From Niastella populi (lineage in GTDB: Bacteria > Bacteroidota > Bacteroidia > Chitinophagales > Chitinophagaceae), in assembly GCF_002078015.1 (NCBI RefSeq), contig NZ_LWBP01000002.1, forward strand, positions 236,072 to 300,071: a stretch of DNA of 64,000 bases. Reading direction: 5' to 3'. Shown here one piece after another: positions 1 through 8,072 of this stretch. Below the pieces are notes generated by a model that did no database searches, was not told where the DNA came from, and saw nothing but the letters and a program-made list of their open reading frames with translations. The position numbers were made by a program, and so were the translations under genes. How positions within the stretch are numbered: position 1 is the stretch's first letter; every line of letters starts with the position of its first letter.

Positions 1-708
1 GGCAAAAAATATCCTGTTGTACTTGAAATTCATGGCGGCCCTTCAGCTATGTGGGGGCCCGGCGAAAGCTCTATGTGGCACGAATACCAGTTCTTTTGCA
101 GTAAAGGGTATGGCGTTGTGTATTGCAACCCACGCGGCAGTGGCGGGTATGGCGAAAAATTCCTTCGCGCCAACATCAACGACTGGGGCAGGGGCCCTTC
201 TGGCGATGTATTGACCGCATTGGACAAAACAGTTAAAGAAGGGTGGATCGACACCTCGAAAATGGTAGTCACCGGCGGATCATATGCCGGCTACCTGGTG
301 GCCTGGATCATTGCACATGATCACCGGTTTAAAGCGGCCTGCTCACAGCGGGGCGTATACGATCTAAGCACATTCTTCGGCGAAGGCAATGCCTGGCGGC
401 TGGTACCTAATTATTTTGGCGGCTATCCCTGGGAGGCGGCCGCAAAAGCCAACCTGCAACGTGAATCGCCCATCACTTATGTACAAAACATCAAAACACC
501 ATATATCATCTTTCACGGCGACAATGACCGCCGTACCGGTTTTGTAGAAAGCGAAATGTTGTACCGCAGCCTGAAAGTCCTGGGCCGCCCCGTTGAATAT
601 GTACGGCATCCCAATGCTAGCCATGAAATTACCCGCAGCGGCGATAACCGCCAACGCATAGACCAGATGTTACGCACCTGGGAATTCTTTGAACGCTGGA
701 TCAAATAA
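1..708 (+). CDS. S9 family prolyl oligopeptidase, C-terminal part (5' end outside window)
   Basis: The reading frame is open from base 1, so this is the 3' part of a longer gene; 235 codons are visible. They form the alpha/beta-hydrolase catalytic domain of an S9 peptidase. In window numbering the nucleophile lies in GGSYAGY (Ser94), the acid in HGDNDRR (Asp176) and the base in NASHEIT (His208), followed by the usual Trp-Glu-Phe-Phe-Glu C-terminal helix. The domain releases dipeptides or acyl-amino acids from short peptides. The N-terminal propeller and any signal peptide lie upstream. The catalytic domain is certain; the subfamily (dipeptidyl peptidase versus acylaminoacyl peptidase) cannot be decided from this part. 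Confidence 0.93.
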   Translation, partial: GKKYPVVLEIHGGPSAMWGPGESSMWHEYQFFCSKGYGVVYCNPRGSGGYGEKFLRANINDWGRGPSGDVLTALDKTVKEGWIDTSKMVVTGGSYAGYLVAWIIAHDHRFKAACSQRGVYDLSTFFGEGNAWRLVPNYFGGYPWEAAAKANLQRESPITYVQNIKTPYIIFHGDNDRRTGFVESEMLYRSLKVLGRPVEYVRHPNASHEITRSGDNRQRIDQMLRTWEFFERWIK

Positions 709-765
709 GCGCTCAGTATGCAAGTGTTGGAAGAAATGATAACGGCACAATCAGGATATCGCCTG

Positions 766-809
766 CAAAAAAAAGAGTGGGTCTCCGCCAACCGGCCGAA
801 ACCCACTCT
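766..809 (-). terminator. Rho-independent terminator of the outer-membrane barrel gene
   Basis: A 9-bp perfect stem AGAGTGGGT / ACCCACTCT (774-782 and 801-809) is followed, reading the minus strand, by a run of eight T. It lies 38 bp beyond the stop codon of the minus-strand gene at 847-1416. It may also slow plus-strand transcription from the S9 peptidase, but no T-run follows on that side. Confidence 0.8.
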
Positions 810-846
810 GTATTGCAACGGGCTGCTGTATGCCAGCCGTTCCGAA

Positions 847-1416
847 TTATTTAAAACTGAAAGCAACGCCTATCTGACCTACACGGTTCGAATAATCGGG
901 CAAATTGTTTTTCGAAATATCAGCTAATCCCAGATTGTAGCGCGCATAAAAACCTACACTGCGGGTAGCCTGAATGCCAACGCCGAATCCAAGGCCGATA
1001 TCTACTTTTTTGAAGTTTTGGTCTCCTTCCCATTTATCATCATCGTTTTTATAATTTGCTGCCAGCAAAAAACCTAATTGCGGCCCAAATTCCAAATAAA
1101 ACTTTTTTATGGGATGAAACTGGAACATCACCGGCAACTGCAGGTAACTCAGCGCCAGCGTATATTCATCGCCTAAAGAAATAAATTGCTGACCCTGTCC
1201 TGAATACAGCAACTCGGGTTGAATGCGCCATTGCGAACTGAGGCGGCCATTTAAAAAAACGCCCACATGCCCGCTCAACCTGTTATCGCCATTGAAACCT
1301 GCAATGTCTGAGATATTAAGTCCGCCTTTTATTCCTACGGTCATAATTTTTCTTTGGGCTTGCGTACTCATACCAAGTATAAGAAACATGGTAAGGGCTA
1401 AAACATCTTTTTTCAT
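847..1416 (-). CDS. PorT-like outer-membrane beta-barrel protein
   Basis: A 189-residue protein with a signal peptide (about residues 1-20, ending AQA). Its body alternates short amphipathic strands with glycine and aromatic residues (IGLGFGVGIQA, GFYARYNLGLA) and it ends in a hydrophobic strand near Phe-Ser-Phe-Lys, as small eight-stranded Bacteroidota barrels do. It is expected in the outer membrane; the substrate or role is unknown. The gene is monocistronic, with its own terminator at 766-809. A one-mismatch version of the lineage promoter lies about 40 bp upstream of the ATG. The family assignment comes from overall pattern rather than a catalytic motif. Confidence 0.75.
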   Translation of the reverse strand: MKKDVLALTMFLILGMSTQAQRKIMTVGIKGGLNISDIAGFNGDNRLSGHVGVFLNGRLSSQWRIQPELLYSGQGQQFISLGDEYTLALSYLQLPVMFQFHPIKKFYLEFGPQLGFLLAANYKNDDDKWEGDQNFKKVDIGLGFGVGIQATRSVGFYARYNLGLADISKNNLPDYSNRVGQIGVAFSFK

Positions 1417-1494
1417 GTTGAAAGGTAGTTTAGTTTATTGCGTCCAAGGCGGGCAAAGCTTATGCCATTTAATGTTATGTGTTGAAGCAACCTG

Positions 1495-2772
1495 TTAATT
1501 CATTGAGAGTGTTTGCACAACACCCATATTAACCGTATTGAGCTGTTGTTGTTGTTTAAGTACATAGCCTGAAAAGCGGGTCATTACCGAATCAGGTAAG
1601 GGAACCGAAGGAGGAAATGTTTGCTGAAGCGGATTAACCTGTTTACCGTTTTTCCAGAAGCGATAACATACGTGCGGGCCGGTAGCCAAACCGGTGCTGC
1701 CCACATATCCTATTACCTGTCCCTGCCGTACACTTTGACCGGCGCGAACCGCCTGTTTGGTCATGTGCAGGTATTGGGTTGAATAGGTATCATCATGTTT
1801 GATCTTAACGAAATTACCATTGTTGTTAGTGAACTCCGATTCAATAACTACACCATCACCGGTAGCGATAATAGGCGTTCCTTCGGGCGCAGCATAATCT
1901 GTACCCAAATGCGTTTTCCATCTTTTTTGTACAGGATGAAAACGCCTTAATGAATAACCTGAAGTTATATGGCTGAATTTAAGCGGCGCCTTTAAAAACG
2001 ATTTACGCAGGCTTTTTCCTTTTTCATCATAATAGTCGCCTGCTTCTGTTGTATCGGATCTGTAATAAAAGGCATAGAACTTTTCACCGTTATGCGAAAA
2101 CACAGCCGACTGAATAGCGCCTGTTTCAACCGGTTCATCTTTTATATACCGTTGTTCGTATAATATTTTGAAATAGTCGCCATCGTGTATTGAATAAAAA
2201 TCTACCGTATAGGCGTACAGGTCGGCCATTTTCATCGCCAGTGAGGGATCGATGCCCGATCTTTGAAATGTTTCATATACCGATCCGTCGATAATGCCTG
2301 AAGCTGTTTCCAGCCGGGCGGTAACCTGTCTTTTTCCGGCAACCACTTTTACCGAATCGCGCAGGTCGTACATAACATAGTCGATAGCGTTAGGCTGGTA
2401 AACGAAGTAACATACTTTATGTGTAGTGTCTTTTGATGCAAACACGGTGTATTGCGCACCGGCTTTCATTTTACGTACATCGTAAACGTATTTCGATTTC
2501 GCCTGCAGCCTCGATATCGTATTGGTATCTACATTATACAATTCCAGTATGGAAGCCAGGTATTCATTGCGTTGAATAACGCTTTCGGTAACGTTAAATG
2601 AATCGAGCGGAAGGCCGAACCGGCGCGGAATTATTTTTTCAGTTGAATCTTTTTTTGCCTGGGGTGCTCTTTCGCCCGGTAAAGAAAGGTTCAAACTGCT
2701 CAATACAATTACCGCCACAATTAAGATGGCCATAAGTGAAAAAGCAATGCCCCAATCCCTGTGTGTAAACAT
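1495..2772 (-). CDS. M23 family metallopeptidase (peptidoglycan endopeptidase)
   Basis: A 425-residue protein with one N-terminal membrane helix (residues 9-30), a LysM-like/regulatory middle region, and a LytM-type peptidase domain at about 270-385. The zinc-site signature HLGTD supplies His288 and Asp292; a mid-domain YLHM (His336) is also present. The final motif, normally His-x-His, reads His-Val-Cys-Tyr, so the usual third ligand is a cysteine. Such enzymes cut peptide cross-bridges in the periplasm during cell growth. It stands alone on the minus strand. M23 membership is secure; whether the Cys variant binds zinc normally is open. Confidence 0.9.
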   Translation of the reverse strand: MFTHRDWGIAFSLMAILIVAVIVLSSLNLSLPGERAPQAKKDSTEKIIPRRFGLPLDSFNVTESVIQRNEYLASILELYNVDTNTISRLQAKSKYVYDVRKMKAGAQYTVFASKDTTHKVCYFVYQPNAIDYVMYDLRDSVKVVAGKRQVTARLETASGIIDGSVYETFQRSGIDPSLAMKMADLYAYTVDFYSIHDGDYFKILYEQRYIKDEPVETGAIQSAVFSHNGEKFYAFYYRSDTTEAGDYYDEKGKSLRKSFLKAPLKFSHITSGYSLRRFHPVQKRWKTHLGTDYAAPEGTPIIATGDGVVIESEFTNNNGNFVKIKHDDTYSTQYLHMTKQAVRAGQSVRQGQVIGYVGSTGLATGPHVCYRFWKNGKQVNPLQQTFPPSVPLPDSVMTRFSGYVLKQQQQLNTVNMGVVQTLSMN

Positions 2773-3052
2773 ATATGTTTAATTGCCGGTTTTGTTAAGC
2801 GGCTTGTTAGCGCAAAAACAATGCCCGGCGGTGTTTTAACGTATGCCTTTTTTATTTCATTTTAAAGTCAGGCAGTTACAGTAATTAATTAAGCATGATA
2901 TATGCCTGCCATTTGCCGGCATCCATTGGCAGGAATCGTAAAAATACGTTAGCCGGCCTTAATTTACATGCCAGCTGCAATACGGTTAAGAACGGAAATG
3001 TGTTCGGGATTATTTATTGATCGCGGTTTTTTTAAAAATGAATTAACATCCC

Positions 3053-3424
3053 CTATCCTATTACATTCCTGCTGAATGGTAACAGAGACAGTTCCATTAA
3101 TTTCAAATGCTGGCGGCCGAAAGGAATTCCAATGATAGTGATATAAAAAATGGCGGCAAACACTAAATGAACGATTGCCGTATATAGTCCGCCACATACC
3201 AGCCAGATGATATTGAATAATAGCGGCAGGCATCCTTCGCCACCCTGTTTAGGTACGATACTTTTACCAAAAGGCCATAATACCACACCGGCTAGTTTAA
3301 AACACTGCAAACCCCAGGGAATGCCAATGATGGTAATGCATAGGACGAAACCGCCTACTATATATCCGATGGCGGCCAAAAAGCCGCCAAATACCAGCCA
3401 GATGATATTACCTAGAAAATTCAT
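3053..3424 (-). CDS. YccF domain-containing inner membrane protein
   Basis: A 123-residue protein made of two YccF repeats, each starting Asn-Ile-Ile-Trp-Leu-Val and containing ITIIGIPWG or ITIIGIPFG, giving four membrane helices. The family is widespread and its function is not established. The ATG overlaps the stop codon of the MFS gene upstream by four bases (ATGA), so the two are almost certainly translationally coupled. Its 3' neighbour M23 is 280 bp away, and that gap holds only AT-rich sequence and a weak CCTGCCA/TGGCAGG hairpin at 2905-2933. Confidence 0.85.
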   Translation of the reverse strand: MNFLGNIIWLVFGGFLAAIGYIVGGFVLCITIIGIPWGLQCFKLAGVVLWPFGKSIVPKQGGEGCLPLLFNIIWLVCGGLYTAIVHLVFAAIFYITIIGIPFGRQHLKLMELSLLPFSRNVIG

Positions 3425-4653
3425 TTCGATGTTTGTATTATTTGTTTTTCTTTATATAAAGAACGGTATGCAAACAACGCGCTCAACAGCATCAGTGCAC
3501 CGCCCAAAACAAATGGCGCGCCGGCAAACTCTATGGGAGCCGATTTCTTTGTAAAATAATTAAAAAGCTGCGTCATTAACAATGGACCAACTATCGACGT
3601 TAAACTCATCAAACTGGTAAGTATACCCTGTAATTCACCCTGCGCATTCGGCGGCACATGGCTCGATATGGTAGCCTGTAATGCCGGCCCCGCAATACCG
3701 CCGAGGCAATAAGGTACTAAAAAAACAAACATCATCCACGATTGGGTGGCAAATGCAAACAGGAACATTCCTGCAGAATACAATAAAAGGCCGATATAAA
3801 TGCTTCGGGTATTACCCAGTATCGGATGCACCTTCCCCATCAGCCAGGTTTGTACAAGCGCCACAAGCACACCTACAACACCCAGCGAAAAACCGATCAT
3901 TCTTTCACTCCAGTTGAATTTGTAAACGGTAAAATAGTTCCAGTTGCTTTGCACGGCATGGGCGGCAATATATACAAGCACCATCGAAAGCACCAGGCCG
4001 CTTATGCCGGGATAATTTTTCAATTGCATTAACGCACCTGACGGGTATGCACGTTTCCATTCGAATTGACGGCGGTGCGCTTTATCGAGTGATTCGGGTA
4101 AAACAAAATAGCCGTATAACCAATTCACCAAACACAAAACAGCTGCAGCGTAAAATGGCGCACGCAGCCCGAACCCGCCTAACAAACCGCCTATAACGGG
4201 GCCAATAATAAATCCCAATCCAAATGCCGCACCGATCATTCCAAAATTCTTCGCCCTGTTATCGGCATCGCTTATGTCGGCGATGTAGGCAGAGGCCGTT
4301 GTAAAACTGGCGCCCGTTATGCCTGAAATAACCCGGCCAACGAACAGCCAGGCATATGTTGGGGCAAAGGCCATAAACAAATAATCGATCCCAAAACCAA
4401 ATAATGAAAACAGCAGCACGGGCCGGCGGCCATACTTGTCGCTTAAAGCGCCCAATAAAGGAGCTATCAAAAATTGCATAAGCGCATATACCGTTACCAA
4501 CCAGCCGCCGTATTTACTGGTTTCACCTGCCGGTATATGTAAAAGCTCCGATATAAGGTTGGGCATTACAGGAATAATCAATCCCCAGCCAATAACATCT
4601 ACCAGAATGGTAATGAAGATAAATTTCAATGCTGCTGAGCGTCCTGTTTTCAT
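3421..4653 (-). CDS. MFS transporter, TCR/Tet family (TetA-like)
   Basis: A 410-residue, twelve-helix major facilitator. The diagnostic loop 2-3 motif A reads [14 protein letters not shown], and the helix 5 motif GPVIGGLLG of drug-proton antiporters is present. Bacteroidota members of this group are annotated as TCR/Tet efflux proteins; most are not proven tetracycline pumps, so the substrate should be left open. It is the first gene of a two-gene unit with yccF. The divergent DUF72 gene starts about 100 bp upstream, so the promoters of both must lie in 4654-4756. Confidence 0.88.
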   Translation of the reverse strand: MKTGRSAALKFIFITILVDVIGWGLIIPVMPNLISELLHIPAGETSKYGGWLVTVYALMQFLIAPLLGALSDKYGRRPVLLFSLFGFGIDYLFMAFAPTYAWLFVGRVISGITGASFTTASAYIADISDADNRAKNFGMIGAAFGLGFIIGPVIGGLLGGFGLRAPFYAAAVLCLVNWLYGYFVLPESLDKAHRRQFEWKRAYPSGALMQLKNYPGISGLVLSMVLVYIAAHAVQSNWNYFTVYKFNWSERMIGFSLGVVGVLVALVQTWLMGKVHPILGNTRSIYIGLLLYSAGMFLFAFATQSWMMFVFLVPYCLGGIAGPALQATISSHVPPNAQGELQGILTSLMSLTSIVGPLLMTQLFNYFTKKSAPIEFAGAPFVLGGALMLLSALFAYRSLYKEKQIIQTSK

Positions 4654-4756
4654 ATATTACAAAGTTGCTGCAAAGTAAAAGGCTTTTTTTAACTATGGTG
4701 GTATAATTATTTTAGTATATGCAACATTACTAATTTGAAATAAGCCACGTAAAACA

Positions 4757-5488
4757 ATGTCCAACCCGCAATGGCATATCGGTTGTTCGGGATTTCATTA
4801 TAAGGAATGGAAAGAAATATTTTACCCCAAAGGGCTGCCTCAGCGTTTGTGGCTCGATCACTATTGTAAACATTTCAATACACTTGAGCTGAACGTTACT
4901 TTTTACCGCTTTCCGCAATTATCTTTTTTACTTAACTGGTATCAGAAAACACCTGCAAATTTTTCATTTGCAGTAAAAGCGCCCCGCCTTATCACACATT
5001 ACAAAAAGTTCAAAGCCGTGGAATCGCCGCTTGGCGATTTTTACGCAACCATACAGGAAGGTTTAAAAGAAAAATTAGGCTGTGTTTTATTTCAGTTGCC
5101 CGCACAAATTCATTTCTCCGAAGAAGTATTGCAAAAGATCGTACAGCACCTGAACCCTGCTTTTGTTAACGTCGTTGAGTTCCGGCATAGTTCGTGGTGG
5201 CAAATGAAAGTTAGGGATACATTGAGCAGGCATAACATAAGTTTTTGCGGCATCAGCCACCCCTTATTGCCCGATGACGTGGTTGTAAATACTGAAACAG
5301 TTTATTACCGCTTTCATGGTGTTCCGCATTTATATTACTCTGTTTACAATGATAGTTTTTTACAACTGGTTGTAAATGCTATACAAAAAGCTAAACAGGC
5401 AAAACAGATATTTATATACTTCAATAACACGGCGCAAACCGCTGCTATACAAAATGCTCAATATGTGCAACAGCTTTTGACATCATAA
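4757..5488 (+). CDS. DUF72 (YecE-like) domain-containing protein
   Basis: A 243-residue single-domain protein with the DUF72 opening WHIGCSGFHYKEW, the strand FYRFP after the first helix, FSFAVKAPRLITH in the middle and YYRFHG near the end. The fold is a TIM-like barrel; the biochemical role is unknown, although a link to nucleic acid or iron-sulfur chemistry has been suggested for the family. It is divergent from the MFS gene, and the start is chosen at the first ATG, immediately before Ser-Asn-Pro-Gln-Trp. The following 295 bp hold no recognisable gene. Confidence 0.88.
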   Translation: MSNPQWHIGCSGFHYKEWKEIFYPKGLPQRLWLDHYCKHFNTLELNVTFYRFPQLSFLLNWYQKTPANFSFAVKAPRLITHYKKFKAVESPLGDFYATIQEGLKEKLGCVLFQLPAQIHFSEEVLQKIVQHLNPAFVNVVEFRHSSWWQMKVRDTLSRHNISFCGISHPLLPDDVVVNTETVYYRFHGVPHLYYSVYNDSFLQLVVNAIQKAKQAKQIFIYFNNTAQTAAIQNAQYVQQLLTS

Positions 5489-5783
5489 GCTGCGGTAATT
5501 TGCCGGTAGTGTTATGCCGCCGTACTTTGTAATTACTTTCCCCTCTGTAAAAACCTGCATTACATATAAACATGTATACGCTGAACTTGATTTATGCTAA
5601 GAAAAAAGAGATTTTGAAAAGAAGATATCCTCAACTGTCTTTTTCACACTTTAAGTTCGTTAATTTGCCTTGCACTTTTTTTATACGAAGTCCATGGTTA
5701 AGGTCCTGAAAATTTTTACAATCCGTACTACGTTTTAATTGTACCCTGTGAAGCATAATTACATTTAATTAAAGTCCCTTTGT

Positions 5784-6236
5784 ATGAAAAGCCTGATGCA
5801 ATTAACTCACACCGTACCATCCTCTCAAACCGTAACAGAACCTGTTCCCCTTCACCGGCTTATTGATCAACTAATGGTAGGCCTATTACCGCTTGTAACC
5901 GGTAAAAAGAGCTTCATTATCAATGACGTCGACCAAACATTCCACCTTCAGGCCGATGAGAATTTGCTGGCCTATGTGCTGGGCAACCTGCTAAGCGGCG
6001 CAATTAATGGTTCTGAAAATGTATGTATAAGGGTTGAAGCAATCTGTAATAAGGAGGGGGTACAGGTACGTGTTCGTAATAATGGTACTTATTTCTACAG
6101 TACAGTTTCGAACGGTTTTTCGCACGTGGTGCAGGCTGCCCGGCAACTAGGCGGCAATATCAGCATCTACAATCAGCACAACGAGGGCACTACGCTCACT
6201 TTTTCAATGGCTGTACCCGTTCAAACAATTTGCTAA
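5784..6236 (+). CDS. Stand-alone histidine-kinase-like ATPase domain protein
   Basis: A 150-residue protein that is essentially only a GHKL ATPase domain with a short dimerisation-like N-terminus. The N-box is recognisable (ENLLAYVLGNLLSGAI, residues 59-74) and the end has the GGxISI...EGTTLTF signature of kinase C-termini (residues 123-141). The G1 box, normally Asp-x-Gly-x-Gly, reads VRNNGT (98-102), so the adenine-binding aspartate is missing. There is no sensor domain, no phospho-acceptor His box and no adjacent response regulator. It may be a degenerate kinase remnant or an anti-sigma-like partner protein; it may no longer bind ATP. Confidence 0.6.
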   Translation: MKSLMQLTHTVPSSQTVTEPVPLHRLIDQLMVGLLPLVTGKKSFIINDVDQTFHLQADENLLAYVLGNLLSGAINGSENVCIRVEAICNKEGVQVRVRNNGTYFYSTVSNGFSHVVQAARQLGGNISIYNQHNEGTTLTFSMAVPVQTIC

Positions 6237-6282
6237 GGCAGCTTCGCCCTGTTCAATTTTATTCGCCGGTCAAACACATAAT

Positions 6283-6308
6283 AAAAAACCCCGACGGTAC
6301 CGTCGGGG
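6283..6308 (-). terminator. Rho-independent terminator of the RRM gene
   Basis: A perfect 20-bp palindrome (6289-6308: CCCCGACGGT / ACCGTCGGGG) is followed on the minus strand by six T. It lies just beyond the stop codon of the RRM gene and also separates it from the convergent ATPase-domain gene. Confidence 0.9.
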
Positions 6309-6330
6309 CTAATATTTTAACCTAACAGGA

Positions 6331-6645
6331 TTAATAACGGTTGTTATAGCTGTTGTTACGGCTAAATGAACGTTTTTCACCACCGCCATTGCTACCACGC
6401 TCTTCGCGAGGACGAGCTTCGGCAACTTTGATCTCCCGGCCTTCTACTCTTCCGCCATCCAGTTCAGCGATTGCCTTTCTGGCAGCTTCATCATTAGGCA
6501 TTTCAACAAAACCAAATCCACGGCTTTTGCCAGTGAATTTATCGGTGATTACACGGGCAGAAGAAACTTCGCCATACTCAGCAAAAAAGCCTTCCAAGTC
6601 GTCATCTGTTACGTTGAAACTTAAATTCGAAACATAAATGTTCAT
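6331..6645 (-). CDS. RRM-domain RNA-binding protein
   Basis: A 104-residue protein with one RNA recognition motif at residues 1-78: RNP2 is IYVSNL (3-8) and RNP1 is RGFGFVEM (42-49), with the aromatic residues needed for RNA stacking intact. The tail (80-104) is rich in Arg, Gly, Ser and Asn, resembling glycine-rich RNA-binding proteins. Bacteroidota carry several such small proteins, thought to act as post-transcriptional regulators in place of Hfq. The gene has its own terminator and a good promoter 143 bp upstream, leaving an unusually long leader of about 136 nt that could be a regulatory target of the protein itself (inference). Confidence 0.92.
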   Translation of the reverse strand: MNIYVSNLSFNVTDDDLEGFFAEYGEVSSARVITDKFTGKSRGFGFVEMPNDEAARKAIAELDGGRVEGREIKVAEARPREERGSNGGGEKRSFSRNNSYNNRY

Positions 6646-6787
6646 ACTACTAACTAAAATTGGTTAAAAATTTTTAATGGATCTGAGGAAAAGCAGGGAG
6701 AAAATGAAGACTAACAACTATTAGCAGAAATGCGTAGCGAGATATATCGTTCACTTACCATATGCTATTATCACTCAAATGTGGAGG

Positions 6788-6817
6788 CAAAGATACTTTA
6801 TTCACGTTGAATTACAA
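6788..6817 (-). promoter_or_regulatory. Bacteroidota-type promoter of the RRM gene
   Basis: Reading the minus strand, TTG (6815-6817), a 19-base spacer and TATCTTTG (6788-6795) match the primary sigma consensus TTG-N19-TAnnTTTG. Transcription would start near 6781, giving a leader of about 136 nt. This and 14962-14991 are the only sites found here with both boxes at the standard spacing. Confidence 0.7.
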
Positions 6818-7126
6818 TGCGCATCCGGGTTCCCGGAACGTTAATTTATTCCAACACATGTTTCCCGCTTCAAAAACATCTAATGGTTTACAACGGAACT
6901 GAAATTCGTACAATCGATGCAATAATCGATTGCAGCCGGTTTCAAAAAACATAAGCGGTTACCATTACCAAAATTGGCGGTTTTTACTATAACCGCATTA
7001 CATCTGTTATCAGATCGCGTTGGTTTTCGCTGCCTTCCGAAACCCGCGTCTTGCGTTGTAACATGAATCCTGTATCTTGTATTTAATCGTTTTTTAACCC
7101 ATTCAATAGCTAAAACACCATCCGCT

Positions 7127-7576
7127 ATGCTTTTCAAAAAGAAAATTACGGTTGCCGGCACGTTGGTTGCCCTGGTAGTACTGGGTATTGCAGCCAGCGC
7201 TCCTGCCGAACCCACTTACAAAAACCTGAAAGTACTGCCTAAAAATATTAGTCACGACGAGCTTGACAGCGTCATGCACCAGTTCAACAGTTCGCTGGGG
7301 GTTAAATGTAATTTTTGCCATGCTTCCCAAAAAGACAATCCCCGTAAGCTTGATTTTGCAAGCGATGAAAAAGGTGAAAAGAACGTAACCCGCGATATGA
7401 TGCGTATGACCGACCGCATCAACAAAAAATTCTTCAATTTCAAAAAAGGCGATCAACAAAGTATTCCGCCGGTAGGTTGTATGACCTGTCATCATGGTAG
7501 CCCGCACCCTGAAGCGCAGGCGCCGAAAGCAGAAAGAAAAGCGCCGCCGGCAGTTCCGCAAACCGCCGGTAAATAA
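7127..7576 (+). CDS. Diheme c-type cytochrome (reaction-centre cytochrome-like family)
   Basis: A 149-residue exported protein: signal peptide about 1-27, then two heme-binding motifs, CNFCH (61-65) and CMTCH (118-122), with the intervening pattern Phe-Ala-Ser-Asp...MMRMTDRIN..FF that characterises the short cytochromes related to the photosynthetic reaction-centre subunit family. No photosynthesis genes are nearby and none are expected; in heterotrophs these proteins are periplasmic electron carriers of unknown partner. The C-terminus is rich in Ala, Pro and Lys. It is isolated from the respiratory operon 25 kb away and has no obvious operon partner. Confidence 0.85.
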   Translation: MLFKKKITVAGTLVALVVLGIAASAPAEPTYKNLKVLPKNISHDELDSVMHQFNSSLGVKCNFCHASQKDNPRKLDFASDEKGEKNVTRDMMRMTDRINKKFFNFKKGDQQSIPPVGCMTCHHGSPHPEAQAPKAERKAPPAVPQTAGK

Positions 7577-7589
7577 CATTGCATAAAAT

Positions 7590-7867
7590 GTGAAACGGCA
7601 GCCGTGAAACATGAAGGCTCGCGATATTCGAAATTAAATTTCCAACCTTGTACTGCCAAAGATCTTTTAACGCTTTGCACCCGCCTTGCGCCACCGCTAA
7701 AGCTATGGCGGCACGCGGTCGCTTACGCTGTGGGCAGACAAGGATTGCCGATCTGTTCGCGCCGCCGGCAAAGCCTTTGGCGATGCACGGCTGAAGCCCT
7801 GGCATAGGCGGATTGCCAATTGCCAATCATGAGTCATGCGTACGGACTTTCACGTTTGCCGTTTCAC
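7590..7867. repeat. Intergenic element with inverted ends, family GTGAAACGGCA
   Basis: The segment between the cytochrome and gnd begins with GTGAAACGGCAGCCGTGAAA (7590-7609) and ends with the inverse complement of GTGAAACGGCAAACGTGAAA (7848-7867); the arms agree at 18 of 20 positions and enclose 238 bp. The interior contains a GCCACCGCT...GGCGGC hairpin (near 7689-7711) and tandem ATTGCCA words, but no credible gene. The same words, including GGCTCGCG, recur at 28958-29135. The whole 470-bp gap is otherwise featureless up to the gnd promoter. Confidence 0.6.
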
Positions 7868-8046
7868 CTTTCACAGCCTGCCCCAATGGAGTCGGGGATT
7901 GCTTGTTCCGCAAACGTTTACGTTAGATAAACCCAAACTATTTCTTGAATAATGGTTTGTGTTTCGCCATCCGGCTGCAACATTGCAGGCAGTAATTTGA
8001 TAATTTTCAAATTTCGCATTCCCCTCCCCCCTATTTGCAATTTACC

Positions 8047-8054
8047 TACTTTTG
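8047..8054 (+). promoter_or_regulatory. gnd promoter, -7 element
   Basis: TACTTTTG matches TAnnTTTG exactly. No convincing TTG box lies 19-21 bp upstream. Initiation about seven bases downstream would leave a leader of only 10-15 nt before the ATG at 8073, which argues against the upstream TTG start at 8052. Confidence 0.5.
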
Positions 8055-8072
8055 CAACCTTATCTATTTGCA

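Noticed and set aside
2964..3233. Minus-strand frame of 89 codons over the yccF 3' end
   Set aside because: It lies in a different frame from the clearly conserved YccF repeats.
3421..4653. MFS gene considered as a true tetracycline resistance determinant
   Set aside because: The TCR/Tet motif alone does not show resistance; most chromosomal Bacteroidota members have unknown substrates.
7440..7826. Minus-strand frame of 128 codons over the cytochrome end and the following repeat
   Set aside because: It overlaps the cytochrome gene in another frame and its remaining part is the repeat element; composition is not protein-like.
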